The position numbers were made by a program, and so were the translations under genes. A stretch of DNA of 64,000 bases from Tyto alba (lineage: Eukaryota; Chordata; Aves; Strigiformes; Tytonidae). Below the pieces are notes generated by a model. It was not told the DNA's origin. It saw nothing but the letters and a program-made list of their open reading frames with translations, and did no database searches. Where the stretch lies: positions 33,163,518 to 33,227,517 of the forward strand of contig NW_024881313.1 in assembly GCF_018691265.1 (NCBI RefSeq), read 5' to 3'. Position 1 is the stretch's first letter, and every line of letters starts with the position of its first letter. Below are positions 52,099 through 64,000 of the stretch, one piece after another.

Positions 52099-52120
52099 AA
52101 AAAAAAAAAAAAAAAAAAAA
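52085..52120 (+). repeat. AATAAA followed by a 22-base poly(A) tract
   Basis: AATAAA at 52085-52090 is followed after eight bases by 22 A residues (52099-52120). This looks like the end of a retroposed polyadenylated RNA in the + orientation. No parent coding frame was recognised in the preceding 500 bases and no clear target-site duplication was found. Confidence 0.4.
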
Positions 52121-53350
52121 GAAAAACCAATGTGCGAGGCTCTCAGCCTATCAAGCCAGTAAGAACTATTTTAAGAATTAATTTGTGTCCTGAGAGATCT
52201 GTTTAAATTATCCTTCCATGCTGTCCTAACCGAAGATTAAAGCAGTGAACTTCCAATGTCTTAAGAAGACAAAAATTGAAGAACTGGAGCGTACAGGCTC
52301 CTCCATGGTCCCCCCAAGTCATGGGGCTGAGTGCGGGGAGGATGGAGCTGCTGATCTGCTCGTGCTCCAGGAGCTCGTGCTCTCAGCAGGAGCTGAGGGA
52401 TCGCAACCAGACTGTCCCTTATGCCACCACTTTTTAATTATGCCTATCCTTTATAGCTGAGGGTATGTCCTTTTTTTCTACCACCCGCTGCTTTTGACAG
52501 GGAAAGTTTTGACTTCATTCTGTCCTGGTAAGTGTAGGCAGATAGGAATACCTTCTAAAAACCAGGCATGACAGAGAAAATCAAGTCCTTAACTTTCTAC
52601 CTCTACAGAAATACATAAAGCACCTACCAAGAGAAATAAATTAATCAAGTTCAGACATGGTGTGAGCACTGCAATTTTCCCCAAAGTCAACAGGAGTTAT
52701 ACCCACTTAGAGATGTTTTTTGCTCCCCCCCCGCCATCACTGCTTGCACACGCACAGCCTGAGCACACGCTGTACTCTGAAGTGTCCCTCCAAGAAAATG
52801 TCAGAGAAAAAAAAATCCCTGAAAGTGCATGACAAAGTAAGAAGCTGAAACCCACTTTTGCAATGTTATATCCCTCTGCAGAGGGGCTGTTAAAGATCCC
52901 TATCCCCTTCCCCCAGTGAGAAGGGGCCTCTGTCCCAGCAGCCTGCCCCCCCACCCTGCCCCCCCCACCCTGTACGTAAGGAACAAGTTACAGGACAAAC
53001 CTCTATAGCCTTCAGCAAGAGGTACAGGCTGTTAAAAATAGCACAATTTCAGCTTCCCCCCCCAGCCTCCACACACACGGAGAAAGCAGACCTTGAACCC
53101 AGCTACACAGTACTTTCCTTCTACTGACTGGTGACTCAGTTGACAATTTTAGGAATGCACACCAAAAAGATTAAAAAAATAAAATAATAATGATACAAGA
53201 AACACAGAGCTATACAATGCAAATATGTATTTGTTTGAAATTGAGGAAAATAAGCATTACCTGTTCTTGTTGTTGGGCTTGTTTCCCTGATGCATTTTGC
53301 TCCTTGGCTGTAGTCATGCTCACCTATTTGTGCCCACTGCAGTGGCAAAC
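52121..53350. other. Noncoding DNA with C-rich runs
   Basis: Left flank of the CpG island. It contains C runs at about 52724-52732, 52946-52970 and 53056-53063, and the word AAAGTCAACAGGAGTTATACC near 52.68 kb that may be an old palindromic-repeat remnant. No exon is supported. Confidence 0.45.
52946..52970 (-). promoter_or_regulatory. G-quadruplex-capable motif
   Basis: The + strand has C runs of 7, 3, 8 and 3 separated by one or two bases, so the - strand carries four G runs of at least three with very short loops. This fits the standard G-quadruplex pattern. It lies about 0.75 kb from the CpG island. Folding and function are not shown by sequence alone. Confidence 0.6.
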
Positions 53351-53361
53351 AGGATTTTACA

Positions 53362-53432
53362 GTGTGTGTGTGTGTGTGTGTAAGCTTGTCTGTGTGTGTT
53401 CAGACATACACGCACACACACACACACACACA
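53362..53432. repeat. (TG)n and (CA)n inverted pair
   Basis: (TG)10 at 53362-53381 and (CA)10 at 53413-53432 lie 31 bases apart, with more TG units in between. Opposite-phase repeats can pair with one another, so the pair forms a potential 20-bp stem. It lies about 250 bp from the CpG island. Confidence 0.9.
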
Positions 53433-53568
53433 AAGACTAAAGGGATAAGGATGAGTAACTAGTCCATCACTTAATCACCAGCTGAGAAATTTCCCACCCC
53501 CACAAAAAGAAATAAATAAAAATGCAATGTAAAAAAACACTAGTCTAGCTGTCTTCCCCCTTGAGCCT

Positions 53569-53580
53569 CTAAAATAAAAG
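53569..53580 (+). promoter_or_regulatory. TATA-like element
   Basis: CTAAAATAAAAG sits about 30 bases before AGCAGAGAGAAGG, and the CpG island begins about 110 bases further on. If used, it would start a + strand transcript near 53600. A weak match in AT-rich DNA. Confidence 0.25.
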
Positions 53581-53687
53581 CAGAAGCAGGAGCAGAGAGA
53601 AGGATGCTGTGGGGGCTTCTTCAATTAGCAACAGCCTCTGCAATCGTCACAGAAACAATGATAACTGCTTGGCAACCAGCAACTGGC

Positions 53688-54215
53688 AGCTCGGAGCCGG
53701 GAGGCAGCGATGTGGTCCTCGCTCCCCACCTCCCCGGCGGCAGCCCGCGCGTTGCGCATGCACCCGCTGCCTCGCAGCACAATGTGCCGCTCGCCGGCGA
53801 TGTGCAGAGCCAGAGCTCGGCCGTCAGCCCCCTCCCACAGCCTGGGGAGAGGGGCCGCAGGCGCTCACGAACGAAATCCCTCATTCCCCGGCGCCACGGG
53901 CGACGGGAGTCCCGCGGATGCGGAGTTTCTGGATAGACGCGCTCTCGTCTTCTCCCAACTTGCGGAGGTTTCAGTGACCGGGCATCCCCCGGCTGTGAAA
54001 CCCAAGCTGTGCCGAGGGCAGCCTCTGCCCCACTGCCGGGGCAGTTTTGGAGGATGCAGCGTGCACTCCCAGGGAAGCAGGTTCCCACTGATGGGACGCT
54101 AAGAGCACCAATGCTCCCCGGGTTGCTGATTGCCTCAGCGGCACCTTCACCAGGGAAAAACATGCCCCCCGCCTCCCCCCGGCCCTCTCCGTGTCCCTGA
54201 TGCGACAGGGGCCAC
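53688..54215. promoter_or_regulatory. CpG island, probable promoter
   Basis: This is the only strongly GC-rich, CpG-dense stretch in the window. CpGs are packed from the GGAGCCGGGAGG at its left edge through GGCAGCCCGCGCGTTGCGCATG and GGCGACGGGAGTCCCGCGG, thinning out after about 54.1 kb. TTGCGCATGCAC at 53752-53763 is close to an NRF1 site. Such islands usually mark promoters of broadly used genes. Frames up to 249 codons on the - strand and 130 on the + strand are open here, as expected where stop codons are rare; none has a recognisable domain. Direction is undecided: a TATA-like box favours +, while the candidate exon at 50.2 kb would favour -. Confidence 0.65.
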
Positions 54216-57200
54216 TCTGAATTTCTGACAGTGTGGCTGCCATGTAGGTCACATTGCAGGGTGACACACCAGCGTGTGCTGCCTGCTCCGCTCCACGCTG
54301 CCGTAGCTCGCTCCCTGCAGACTCCTTGCCATAGCAGAGATCTCTCCAACACGGCAGAGCTGTCAAACAAGCCTTCCTAGCCAGCTCTCCCACCTTGCTG
54401 TCAGCGTGGGGTGACATGGGGTGTGCCTGAGCATGAGGCATAAAGCATGTCCCACTCTCCACTAACCCTCAGGGGACCTTACGTAGTGGGACAAAACCTG
54501 GAGCAGCATGAAGGTTGTTCAATATTTGCTCGGCTCTGATGCAAGCCCTTGCTCACCTCAACATCAGGTGACATGAAACTGCCCTGTTGATGTTTTTCCC
54601 CTCCTCACCTCTTTCCCGGCACACCCAACAGACTGGACTGGGCTGGGACAAGCCCAGAGCTCACCTCTGTGCTGTGGCACTGTAAAAGCTAAATGTTTTC
54701 TCACTCATGTGATACTGGGATCTCTGCTGAGTCTGCAGATAACCAGCTAAGGAAAGGGAACATCAGAATATTTATCTGACAAGGAAGTGATTATGCCCCA
54801 TTTGATTCTCAATTTTACAACACAGATCTATTATACAAGGTCACATTCACCCAGAACACAACTCTGCTAGAGGCAACATCTCCTTACACCCGGGATAAAG
54901 TTGATCCTTGGTTCAGGGACAGATCAATCACAGGCCAAATTTTTCTAGAGATTATCTATCTACTAGCCACCACTCAGACCTCCTAAGCATTTCTGCATTT
55001 TCACCATTATATATCACATCAGTTCATAGAAACTACAACATAAAAGATCTGCAAAGCAGAATTGTGCTGGTAGGAAACTGGACAACCTTGCCTGGACCCA
55101 GGTGCCAGGATCCAGTCAACAGCTCATTAAAAAAAAGTGAATAGCACCTTTCTAACAAGAAGCAATAATGTACATTGAAATCTAACAGCCTGTGTCAACC
55201 TCTTGCTAGGTTACACTGCGACACAGTCCCAGTTAGCATTGCAATTTCATCTCTTTAGTCCCAACACTTTTAGTCACAATATTTTGTATATGTTTATAGT
55301 GAGGTTATTCTTGCTCATACATTTTTCCCCAGACATCAGAACAGAATAGCTTTCAAGGTCTTATATAAGTGGATCAGTTTGAATTTTCCAATTGGCTTGG
55401 TCTATTTTTCTACCTGTTGTGGGTAGTAATGAAGGCTTAATTTACTCGACACTTTTGCTATTTTTCTTTCCAAGGGGAATTCAAATGAAACAAAACTGTA
55501 TTTAGTTTTGGTTTTGTTTTGTTTTGTTTTGTTTTTTTTTTTACTTCCTTACATTATATCCTGGAAATTTCTGCAAAGCAGATCCCTTTCAAAACATAGA
55601 CTATTCACTGTGTCCCTGAACCCTCAGTAGTTACACTGGCAATCACTGAACTTAACTGCATTGTTACAGAAATAACTATATTTGTACCTGTCTATTTACC
55701 CCTGCATGCCCTCCCCATGTATATTCAGTTCTTGCACAGTCAACAATTTAGGTCACACAGTTTTCACTAGTTTTCTGGAAATGGCCACTCTTCCTTACAA
55801 TGTAGATTTTTTCCACTAAGCTTGTTGTTGGACACATAAGAAGTTAATTGTGTTAATTAGTCCAGCAGTTAGCTATGCAAATACATATGGCTTAGCCTCA
55901 TTACATAGGTGCATTACGATGCTGATTGTTCTCACTGCACCTCCCAATGTTTTGGCACAGCTACCCCGGTGTTATTGAAATGACTTGATCTCTCTGCCTG
56001 GTGGTACCTCTCTGTCACCCCTGACTTGTGGGGGGACTTCCATCCCCTCAGATGGCCACGAGCTGCAGCTCTCTGCCAGGAGGAACGTGGAAGCAGAGGA
56101 CAGTCACATCCTCCAGCTCTCTGCCACCATCCTTCCTTGATCTAAGGGATTCAGACGTTGCCAAACACCTCCCAGGGAGATGCTAGAGGCAGAAGCAGTG
56201 GACATTGCCATTCAGAAATACTCATTACTAACAGGCACAGAATAAGCTGCTCACATACTAGCAGGGCTGAGACCATCCTTCCTGACCCATGTGCTATGTT
56301 AAGGTACCAACTTTACTGCTTGGCTGAGTCATCACCTATGAAAGATTAATACATCCCTATCACATGACAAGAATCAGTATCTGCCAACCCCAGCAGCTGC
56401 CCAGGCAGAAGGATTTATACAGTCCCATTCAGGGCATTGGAGGAGGCACTGGCAGACAAGGACCCTGGGAATATGACCTTCCAATCCATCCCACCCCACA
56501 GCATCCCAGCTGATCACAGGGATACAGTCTGCACAATGCTCCTCCCTGCCAGGTTTTAAGATGCATCAGGCTGTTCATCCCCCTACCCCCCATCATTTGC
56601 ACCACGTTTGTCTCCACTGGTTGCCTGGGCTATGTGCAAGGTCTATCTCCAGGCTTGCTCCTGGCCACACAAGCTCTATTCCCATCACGAGCATCCTCCA
56701 TTAATCCATGTGGTCCAAACCATGCCACCACTGGGACAGCTCAGGAGCACCGCTGTCAGCACAGACACCTTTCCTTATTAACTAAGACACATATTCAAAA
56801 CGCCAACTACAGCCATGTGAATGGCATCCCCACATGACAGCTCCTCCAGCACCATGGCAGGACAGACAGCCATTTCCCTCCAATAAGGAGAGAAACCAGT
56901 GACAGGTGAAAGGAAACATTCCCAGCTTCTCAACTCATCTTCACCCACAGTGCTTGTTTCAACAAAATCATGCAGTGCTGCAGTAAGACAGATAATTTTT
57001 AACTACCTTTTAACAAATTAAACATACGTATCCTAAAGACTTTCCTTTTAGAAGGGAAGTGTTTCATTCTCTTGAGATTGGCAGGAACAGGACTGTGGTC
57101 TGGGTTTATTCTCAAAACACTCCTTGGAGTTCTTGGAGACCATCTCTACCACCACCATAAAGCTCCCTCATGCTCAAAGGCTGCTGCAAACCTTGCACAC

Positions 57201-60200
57201 TGCAAATGGGAAATAATGCTGCAATGGCTCTGGAAGACAAGATGGACTAAAACCTTAAAAAGCCATCTCCATGAAGACCTATAAACTCTTAGGAGCTAAA
57301 GCACAATAACTGTTGTTTATGACCATGCATTACAATAACGCATGGTAGGGAAAGAAGCAATTTGTTATTGCTCCCAACCATTTTTAAGCAGATCAGTTTA
57401 CTAAGACCATCCTTGATTCCGCCCCTCCATGTAGGTAGAGGTCTCTGCTGCCCATGGATGCAGAGCAGCCCCTTCATGGGAAGCAGCAATGGGCTTTCAA
57501 GAGTCAGTGCAGAGCATTCCCATCCCCTGCAAGCTACTGGGGCCAGGTCCAGCAGCAGCCTGTGCTCACAGGGAGCCCTCCAGCTGCACGCGACTGTTCC
57601 AAGGAGTATAGACTAAGCAAGGGCAGCAGTGAGCCTGCAGCAGCAGTGAGTACAGTTATTGGATGCAGAACCCTTCTGCTCCTTTGAAACCTGGGGTTCT
57701 GGCGGTACCACACTGGACTATTTATTCCCCCTTCATTACCACATCAAAGAAGTTGAAGCCAGTGGGCAGAAATGAATTCTACTTGATTAACTATACTTTG
57801 AACAGTCTGCTAATGTTCTCCCCTGTCCAGATAAAGACCAGATCCCATGGAGAGCTACGTATCTAAAATTTTTAGTGGGCCTAAACCATTAGTGCCTGGG
57901 GTGTGGTAATGTGTTGCTTCCAGCAGAACACACCACACCATTTGCTTTTGTACAGTCTTTGTGAGCTTCACACTCACTACCAGTTCCCATTGGTTTGGTT
58001 GGCTTGTTGTGAGTTCAAGGAGGACACATGGCCCAGGAAAGCACACACTCTGTCAAGCTATGACAACATAAACACCTTCTCACAGGTGGGTTACAAAGGG
58101 GAAGTCCTAAGGGCTACAGGTTTTTAGGATACAGTGTTATGGAGGTAGTAGATGTTAGTAAGATAACTCAGGAAGAGAGACAGTCTGCCAGCACAGACAC
58201 CCACTGTAAGAAAGGTGAGATGAGCCTGTAAAAATGCAGCCATATATTTTAGCATTCAATCATTTAAAAGGTTACTGATGTAGCTTGGATCAAAACAGGC
58301 CCACAGGGTGCATTGGTGCTGCTTTCCGGCAGGGGAGATGGCAGGGTGGGACACAAGGCTGACAGCTCCTGGTAGCTCCAGCAGCAACTATCTGAGAAGA
58401 AGGTCTTACTTGACCCATGCTCTTCTAAGACCAGTGGCATAGTCCCAAAAAGTAAATCCATTTAATCTCCAAGTCAATTTAATTCATTTGCAGCTGCCTT
58501 ATTGCCCCAACATTCCAGCTTTCCTAGAGAATTTCAAAGAGGAACAAGAGGGTAAAGTCTGTACAAAGCAGGCTGTCCACAGCATCATCACAGTCCTGCA
58601 GATGTGCCAAGGCATGCTGGTGACCAATTAATTCTCCTCAGTCCCAGTACCAACACTCCATCCACACAAAAAGCAATGGCACAGCCCCTCTTCATTCTGA
58701 ACCTCTGTGGCCCAGGTGCAATGAGCCAGAGGTATCTGTGCTCCTCCACTGCAGAACCTTTTGGAGATCAGGCATTCCACATATAGGGAATGCCAGAGCA
58801 GAAGAGTGAGCTGTAAAACAACGAGGGCTGCATGGTTAAAAACTCTCTTTAAAGGAGTTTATGCTTTTAGATGCTGCAAAAGCAGCCAGACATCCTGGCT
58901 GATCATTCTGGAGATCTCTGTTCTGTTATCATCTGAATAAGCTTTGGAGAGGGAGAATTTAATTTTGTTTTGTTCTGAAAGCACAGTTTGTGCCCTGCCC
59001 CTCTCCAAGAATGTGACAACAGTAATATCACATTATTGTACAGCAACGTCCCCAGTCAGAATTGGGAATTGGAAATGCTTAGATGGTAGATCAACTGACA
59101 TCAGCCCTACTCCTGCAAAGTCTGCAGAGCATCCCTATTGCTTACACACCATCCCCAGCACTGCTTCTCAACATTGTTCTTATTAGGCAATCACAAAACC
59201 ACTTAATCTCATTCCAAATTAATCCCTGTCTTTGGCAAGGCTTCTCAGCATGTCAAAGGGCATCCCCAAAATAGTTTTATTATAATGGGTGAAAAAGCTT
59301 TGGCCTTTAAGGTTATGTATTAATTAGCTTTATCTTGCACCAGCCCTGCTAGTGTTGCTCCTCTCTGGTTGTCTCTAACATGTTTGCCCTGCCAAAGGTT
59401 AGTCACAGTGGAGTCTCTATGCCCAGATGAATTTTCAGAAGCTCCACTGAGGACCTCTGTGGTTTGGCAATCCATTCAGATGATTTTCCAGATTTCATGA
59501 TTTTCTGTGAACATGCTAGAGGCAATAATAGATTATGAATATAGTTGCAGATAAAAATATATCATATTTCCACTGCCCATGACCAAGATCATTAAGAAAG
59601 CAATCTGGTGTGGTATTTTCATTTAACAGATCAAATCCAGTTTATTTAGTCAATGCCATTCATTAGTTATTTGCATGAATATCTGCTCCTGCAGGGGATA
59701 CACTTCAAAATGTTCCTACAAGCTTGAGAACTCCTATCTGAGACAGCAGGTACCTGGAGCGGATGACAGAGACAATGGGCATTGCAAGAATGACTTGTGG
59801 CTCTACGTAACAGTCCCAAGGGTTTGCTACTATTTGTGCATTACCAAAACCTCACTAAGTTGCTTTTTCTAAGAAAACTTGAGATGGTGGATTAAAGTGA
59901 TTGTAATAGTTTTAGTTGAAGCACTGTATTCTGCTGCTTCCTGTTTCTTGCTGGTGCTCCAAGTTCCAGGACACCACAGTTTGTGGTAAACAAATAAGAC
60001 AACACTGGGATGCAAGCTGTGAAGAAGTCTGATTGCTCATGTGCAGCTAGAGCTAGTCTGCATAGCACTTTCCTGCCTAAATTGGAGCGTGACTCTGGGG
60101 ACACAGCAGGTACTTGTGCCTTTCTCACTTCTGGATTATGTATCCACTTTGGTTTGCTTACATTAAAGATCAAGTACGTGCACTGACAGTCAGACTTTCT

Positions 60201-63200
60201 TATTTAAGTCGATTATATTTTTCAAAAACATTACTTTTGATCCACTGTGAGGTTATTTTTTGAGTCAGCGTATACATTTTAATACATCATTCCAGCCTCA
60301 AAGGCACATAATTAGCAGTGCCACAGTTCTTTGGCACTGTATTATCCCTGCAAGGAATACGGACTGTACCACTGGATTTTTTTTCTTCCTCTCTGCCTGT
60401 TCCTGCTGGTGTGACCTTGGCAGCTGTAACGCAACAGATGCCTCTTTCTCGCTTGTTTATCTGTGTGAGAGAGACTTCTGAGGCCCCAACTTCACTGCCA
60501 GCTGTGAATCATCTCCAAATTGGTTTTTCAAAGTTTGCCTCCTCACAGTCTGGCTTAGTATTTCTGCTCCCCGTGATCTTAGGGATCTATCTTCATTGAC
60601 ATTTCCGTGCCACCCCCCTCCCCCCCTTTCTTTCTGGGGAGCAGCTGAATCCCTTCTTCACTGATTCAGTATGGGATCTTTTTGACTGTTGGTTTAGGAG
60701 TGGAAGGATTTATTTCTTCACTCTCTACTTTATTTAACCATAAGTTTTACAGAATAGCCACAGTATATATTTTGCAACTCAAATATCCAGGTCAAAAAAT
60801 TTAAAAGAGACCACCAGTGATGAGAAAACAGAGATAACAAAATAACCCCCCAAAATTACTGTCAAACAGAGAATCCCCATCTTCAAAACAGCTGCAAACA
60901 TACTAGGCTATTTAGCAGCCCACTGCTTTGAAAAGGGAGAGCCTCATCTTCATTTTTAGCTGTAGCAGTGATTTATAGGATGAATAAATGATCTGCATAT
61001 AAGATGATGACTGGTTTAAATGTAAATGTTGTGAAAGACTTCTTATGTAAGCACATACAATTGCCTGAGAGATCTTCATACATAAAAGCCACAGCTGGAG
61101 CAAGTGGCTTTTTAAGTATTTGTTTTATGAAGTACACTTTTCATTGCAATGGTTGTTATTTTTCATTTACTTTTATATCAGCTTTAACCGAAAAAAATAA
61201 AAATACTTGAACTTACAACACAATCTATACGCTCACAATAGTGAGGTTATGCAAAATACTGACACTGTTCAAGCAGATAGATGCATATAACATACATTCA
61301 TCTTAAAGGTGTCGTATTTAGTTGGAGGTTATACCACCACAACTGATGAGGTCTCACAAGCAATGTAGGCATAAGGACCAAATGTCCTCAGTTTCTGAAC
61401 ATAAAACCTACAACAGGTGGCTGCCTTGGATCCTGTATGCTGGGCAAGGCTGAGCTCAGCTTTACACAAGTGGAGAGGATCTCCTTGGGACTGCTACCAC
61501 CTGTAGCAAAGGGTGCGACCGTTGGACCCTGATGAGCAGTCACCCATTGAACATCACGGTAGCCTCATGATAGCTTCTCACAAGTGTTCCCAAACAGTAC
61601 CAAGAGGGGTAAAGATGTCATCTCTGTCACCTCCACTAGCATTTTCACTGGTGTTTACTGCCTCCCCAGAATGCTCACTGGAGCTGGACGGCTTGTGGTA
61701 GTCACTGCCCTCAATTACTGGTGGGGGCTGTGGTGGCTGCAAGTGTTTGTATACTAGTGTGCTTTTTCTCAAGTGTTTCAAGATCTCTTGGGATTAAATT
61801 TGTTATGGTAAACATATGTTGCTGCATTCCTACCTAGCTCTATGGTAGATAAGCTTTTCCACCAGACCAAAATAGCCTTTTCAAGAGTCTGAACAACGAA
61901 AACACTGCAGACTCTTGTTTCCTCTAAAAGAGGCACAAAGGGGTCCAAGGCCCTTCTTGTCCGCTTCATGTCTTTATTTTTGGAGAAGGCAAACCCACGA
62001 TATTTTCAGATTCCTGTACTCAAGTCTTTGAAGGTGTAAAGAGGCAGGAAACAACACTTGGCCATAACTGGGTGGACGAAACAAATAGTCCACAGATTCA
62101 TGTCACTTCACTCACATTCCCGCTCTGTGCTTCAGTACCTCCCCAGCATTCACCTTTCTGAATTGCAGGTCTTGCACACTACATGTACTAAAGCAGAGGA
62201 CAGCTAAAAACTGTTACCAGTATTTTGAATGCCCTGTAATGGAAATGCTATTTATGGAAAATGGGCCAACTGAAAAAGCCTACCCAGCACCCCTAACACA
62301 GGAGTAAAGAGATAAAGAGAAAGATGGGGATAAACAGAGTTGACTTATTACTGGTACAGCCTCAATAGTCTGCTTTCCTTGTGATGAAGCAAAGAGAAAG
62401 CAGAAAAATGACTTGTTCTAATTTTAAAAAATTGACCAGCAGTTTTGATGTGCTACTTGGCGCACCTTTGAGAGGTTTCATTTTCAGCAGAAAAGAGGTG
62501 CTTTTCGAAAGTGTGCTAGCACTATGTCTTTGGTTTAGCTACCTCAGTGGGGTACTCTTCAAGTCTGAGAATACCGCACAAAACCAGATTCTCAACTCAC
62601 CTGAAACCAGATGACACAGTAAAGAAAGTGGAAATCTTACTGTGTGATATGCAAACACATAAAATACATAACTGCCTGAATGCAAACTTAAACAGCATAA
62701 GTAATTCAAGTAATGTAGCAGCAAAGTCCTGTTCCCACTCATTTATCTGATCTGCTTGTAACACAAGAGCATTGATGCAGAAGGGGTGCATAAGATTTAT
62801 GTATTCTATACATCTTACTGAGATCTTCTGAAGAACAGTAGGGCTCCGAGCACAGCATAAGACCTCTAAAAGGGGATAAAACATACTTAACATTGATAAT
62901 GTTCATTAATTACAGAGACATAGCAGGTATTCAGCAATGCTACCTCAGGCACTCAGGCAGAGCTGGAGCGAGGGCAGTTTGCACTGTGCCTGGTGTGCTG
63001 CAAGCAGAGGAGGTGTGAAAGCCCTCACATCTCTACTTGAAATGGCAAAGAGGGCCTCAACTTTGCTCCCACCCGTCCCTACTGGAAGCAAGAACAGGCT
63101 AAAACTGTCAGTGGCACAAGAGCAGCAGCAGCAGAGGTGGGATGTCCAAAACGTACAGGCAGCATAAAAAGTCTCTTGCCAGGGTTCAAGACTACTCCCT

Positions 63201-64000
63201 GTGTCTTCCCATCTGAAATGTTTGGTCCTTTGAGATCCAACAGTCAGGCAGAGGAAGGGTGAAGCAGTAAGAGTATGGGTACGTGTAATTGCTCTGGATG
63301 CCTAAGTACTGCCATAGGGCCCCGGGAGTGGTGAGCAGCACTCATTATGGGACTAAAGACCTCTGCTTCACACAGTGTGTTACACACACAGTGACTCAAT
63401 ATGACTTTGAGATTGTCCCACTACAGTTTGCAGAGCTTCAGTATTCTTTGTGAATATGAATAAAATACATTACAGCCTCCACAAAACATTACACAGATTC
63501 TTACTGTGATGTAGTGAATCACACCTTCCCCCACACAACCCAAATCAACAAATGCATCCTTTCTACAGCACTCACAGGTAAGTTTGTCTCCAAAAACACA
63601 GTTTTCACTATATTATTGTTTCATATGGTATCTGTGACCTTTCCATTTTACTGTATTCTGAAGACAGTATAGAAGAAATAATGACAAGCATTTAAGTCAC
63701 CTACAGCTGAATAAATTATCACGTCTGAATTATTCCATACCAAAAATAATATATATATAACTATTCTCACAAGGATGGGAATTTGAGATATCTGGAGACT
63801 AATGGCAAGTTCCATAACATTGCTACACAACTCCTACAAATCCTAAGAGCTAAAAAAATGTTATGCAAGAATGTGTATTTTTCTCCCTGAACTTATATCC
63901 CTTAGGAAACCATGCAAGTATTACATTTGAACTTTAGTGTGATAAAGTGTACCAGACAGAACCATATCCTTGTCACAAATAACTAATGCTTGTCTCATTC
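54216..64000. other. Mixed-GC noncoding DNA
   Basis: No supported exon. It contains a (GTTTT)n stretch at about 55508-55540, a hairpin at 57899-57940, a C-rich run at about 60616-60628, a (CAG)4 run near 63.12 kb and a short (AT)n near 63.75 kb. Two - strand frames near 61.6-61.97 kb are discussed under findings. Confidence 0.5.
55508..55540. repeat. (GTTTT)n simple repeat and T run
   Basis: Several GTTTT units leading into a run of about 12 T. Low-complexity DNA. Confidence 0.85.

Noticed and set aside
53621..54462. Long open frames in the CpG island (249 and 163 codons on -, 130 on +)
   Set aside because: Several frames are open at once on both strands because GC-rich DNA has few stop codons. 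None shows a domain, repeat pattern or clear splice junction.
58140..58165. let-7-like word GAGGTAGTAGATGTTAG
   Set aside because: It departs from the let-7 mature sequence after the first bases, and no complementary arm lies at precursor distance.
1..64000. CRISPR arrays, operons, riboswitches, endogenous retroviruses with LTRs and intact transposons
   Set aside because: No regularly spaced repeats, prokaryotic gene organisation, paired LTRs, gag/pol-like frames or transposase frames were seen.

Overview
This window looks like bird nuclear DNA. It is AT-rich and repeat-poor. It carries one clear CR1 LINE 3' end (13584-14048) with the archosaur-type TTCTATGA terminal repeat. It also holds several old, strongly diverged MIR/CORE-SINE copies and palindromic amniote repeats, and it has no Alu, L1 or B1/B2. 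A neoavian bird fits best. A turtle or crocodilian cannot be excluded from sequence alone, because those genomes share the old repeats.

There is no long coding gene. Nearly all open frames of 60-150 codons are what chance gives in 64 kb of such DNA; the longest lie in the GC-rich island or in simple repeats. Most of the window is therefore intergenic or intronic.

Layout. 1-13.5 kb: AT-rich noncoding DNA with homopolymer tracts, a small CpG-rich patch near 6.85-6.99 kb and a poly(A) tract preceded by AATAAA near 6.4 kb. 13.6-14.05 kb: CR1. 14-34 kb: noncoding, with one reversed MIR (21.03-21.21 kb), short microsatellites and a diverged repeat pair at 29.4 and 31.5 kb. 34.3-38 kb: a dense cluster of fossil SINEs and palindromic repeats. 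39.67-39.75 kb: a long (TTTTA)n array. 41.66-41.72 kb: a 10-bp tandem repeat. 45-47 kb: a telomere-like motif, a further MIR and a purine-rich tract. 47.1-50.4 kb: two candidate last exons facing each other, one on the + strand near 47.1 kb and one on the - strand near 50.2 kb. The - strand one is the most protein-like reading frame in the window: two membrane segments, a splice acceptor and a poly(A) signal. 52.7-54.2 kb: C-rich (G-quadruplex-capable) runs, a TG/CA inverted repeat and then a CpG island, probably a promoter. 54.2-64 kb: mixed-GC noncoding DNA.

If the - strand exon and the CpG island belong together, they would be the 3' end and 5' end of a small membrane-protein gene of about 4 kb, but no connecting exon was recognised. 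No RNA gene, CRISPR array, intact mobile element or complete gene was found, and no clearly new biological system is visible. The best leads are the unassigned membrane-protein exon, the 29.4/31.5 kb repeat pair and the SINE-fossil cluster.
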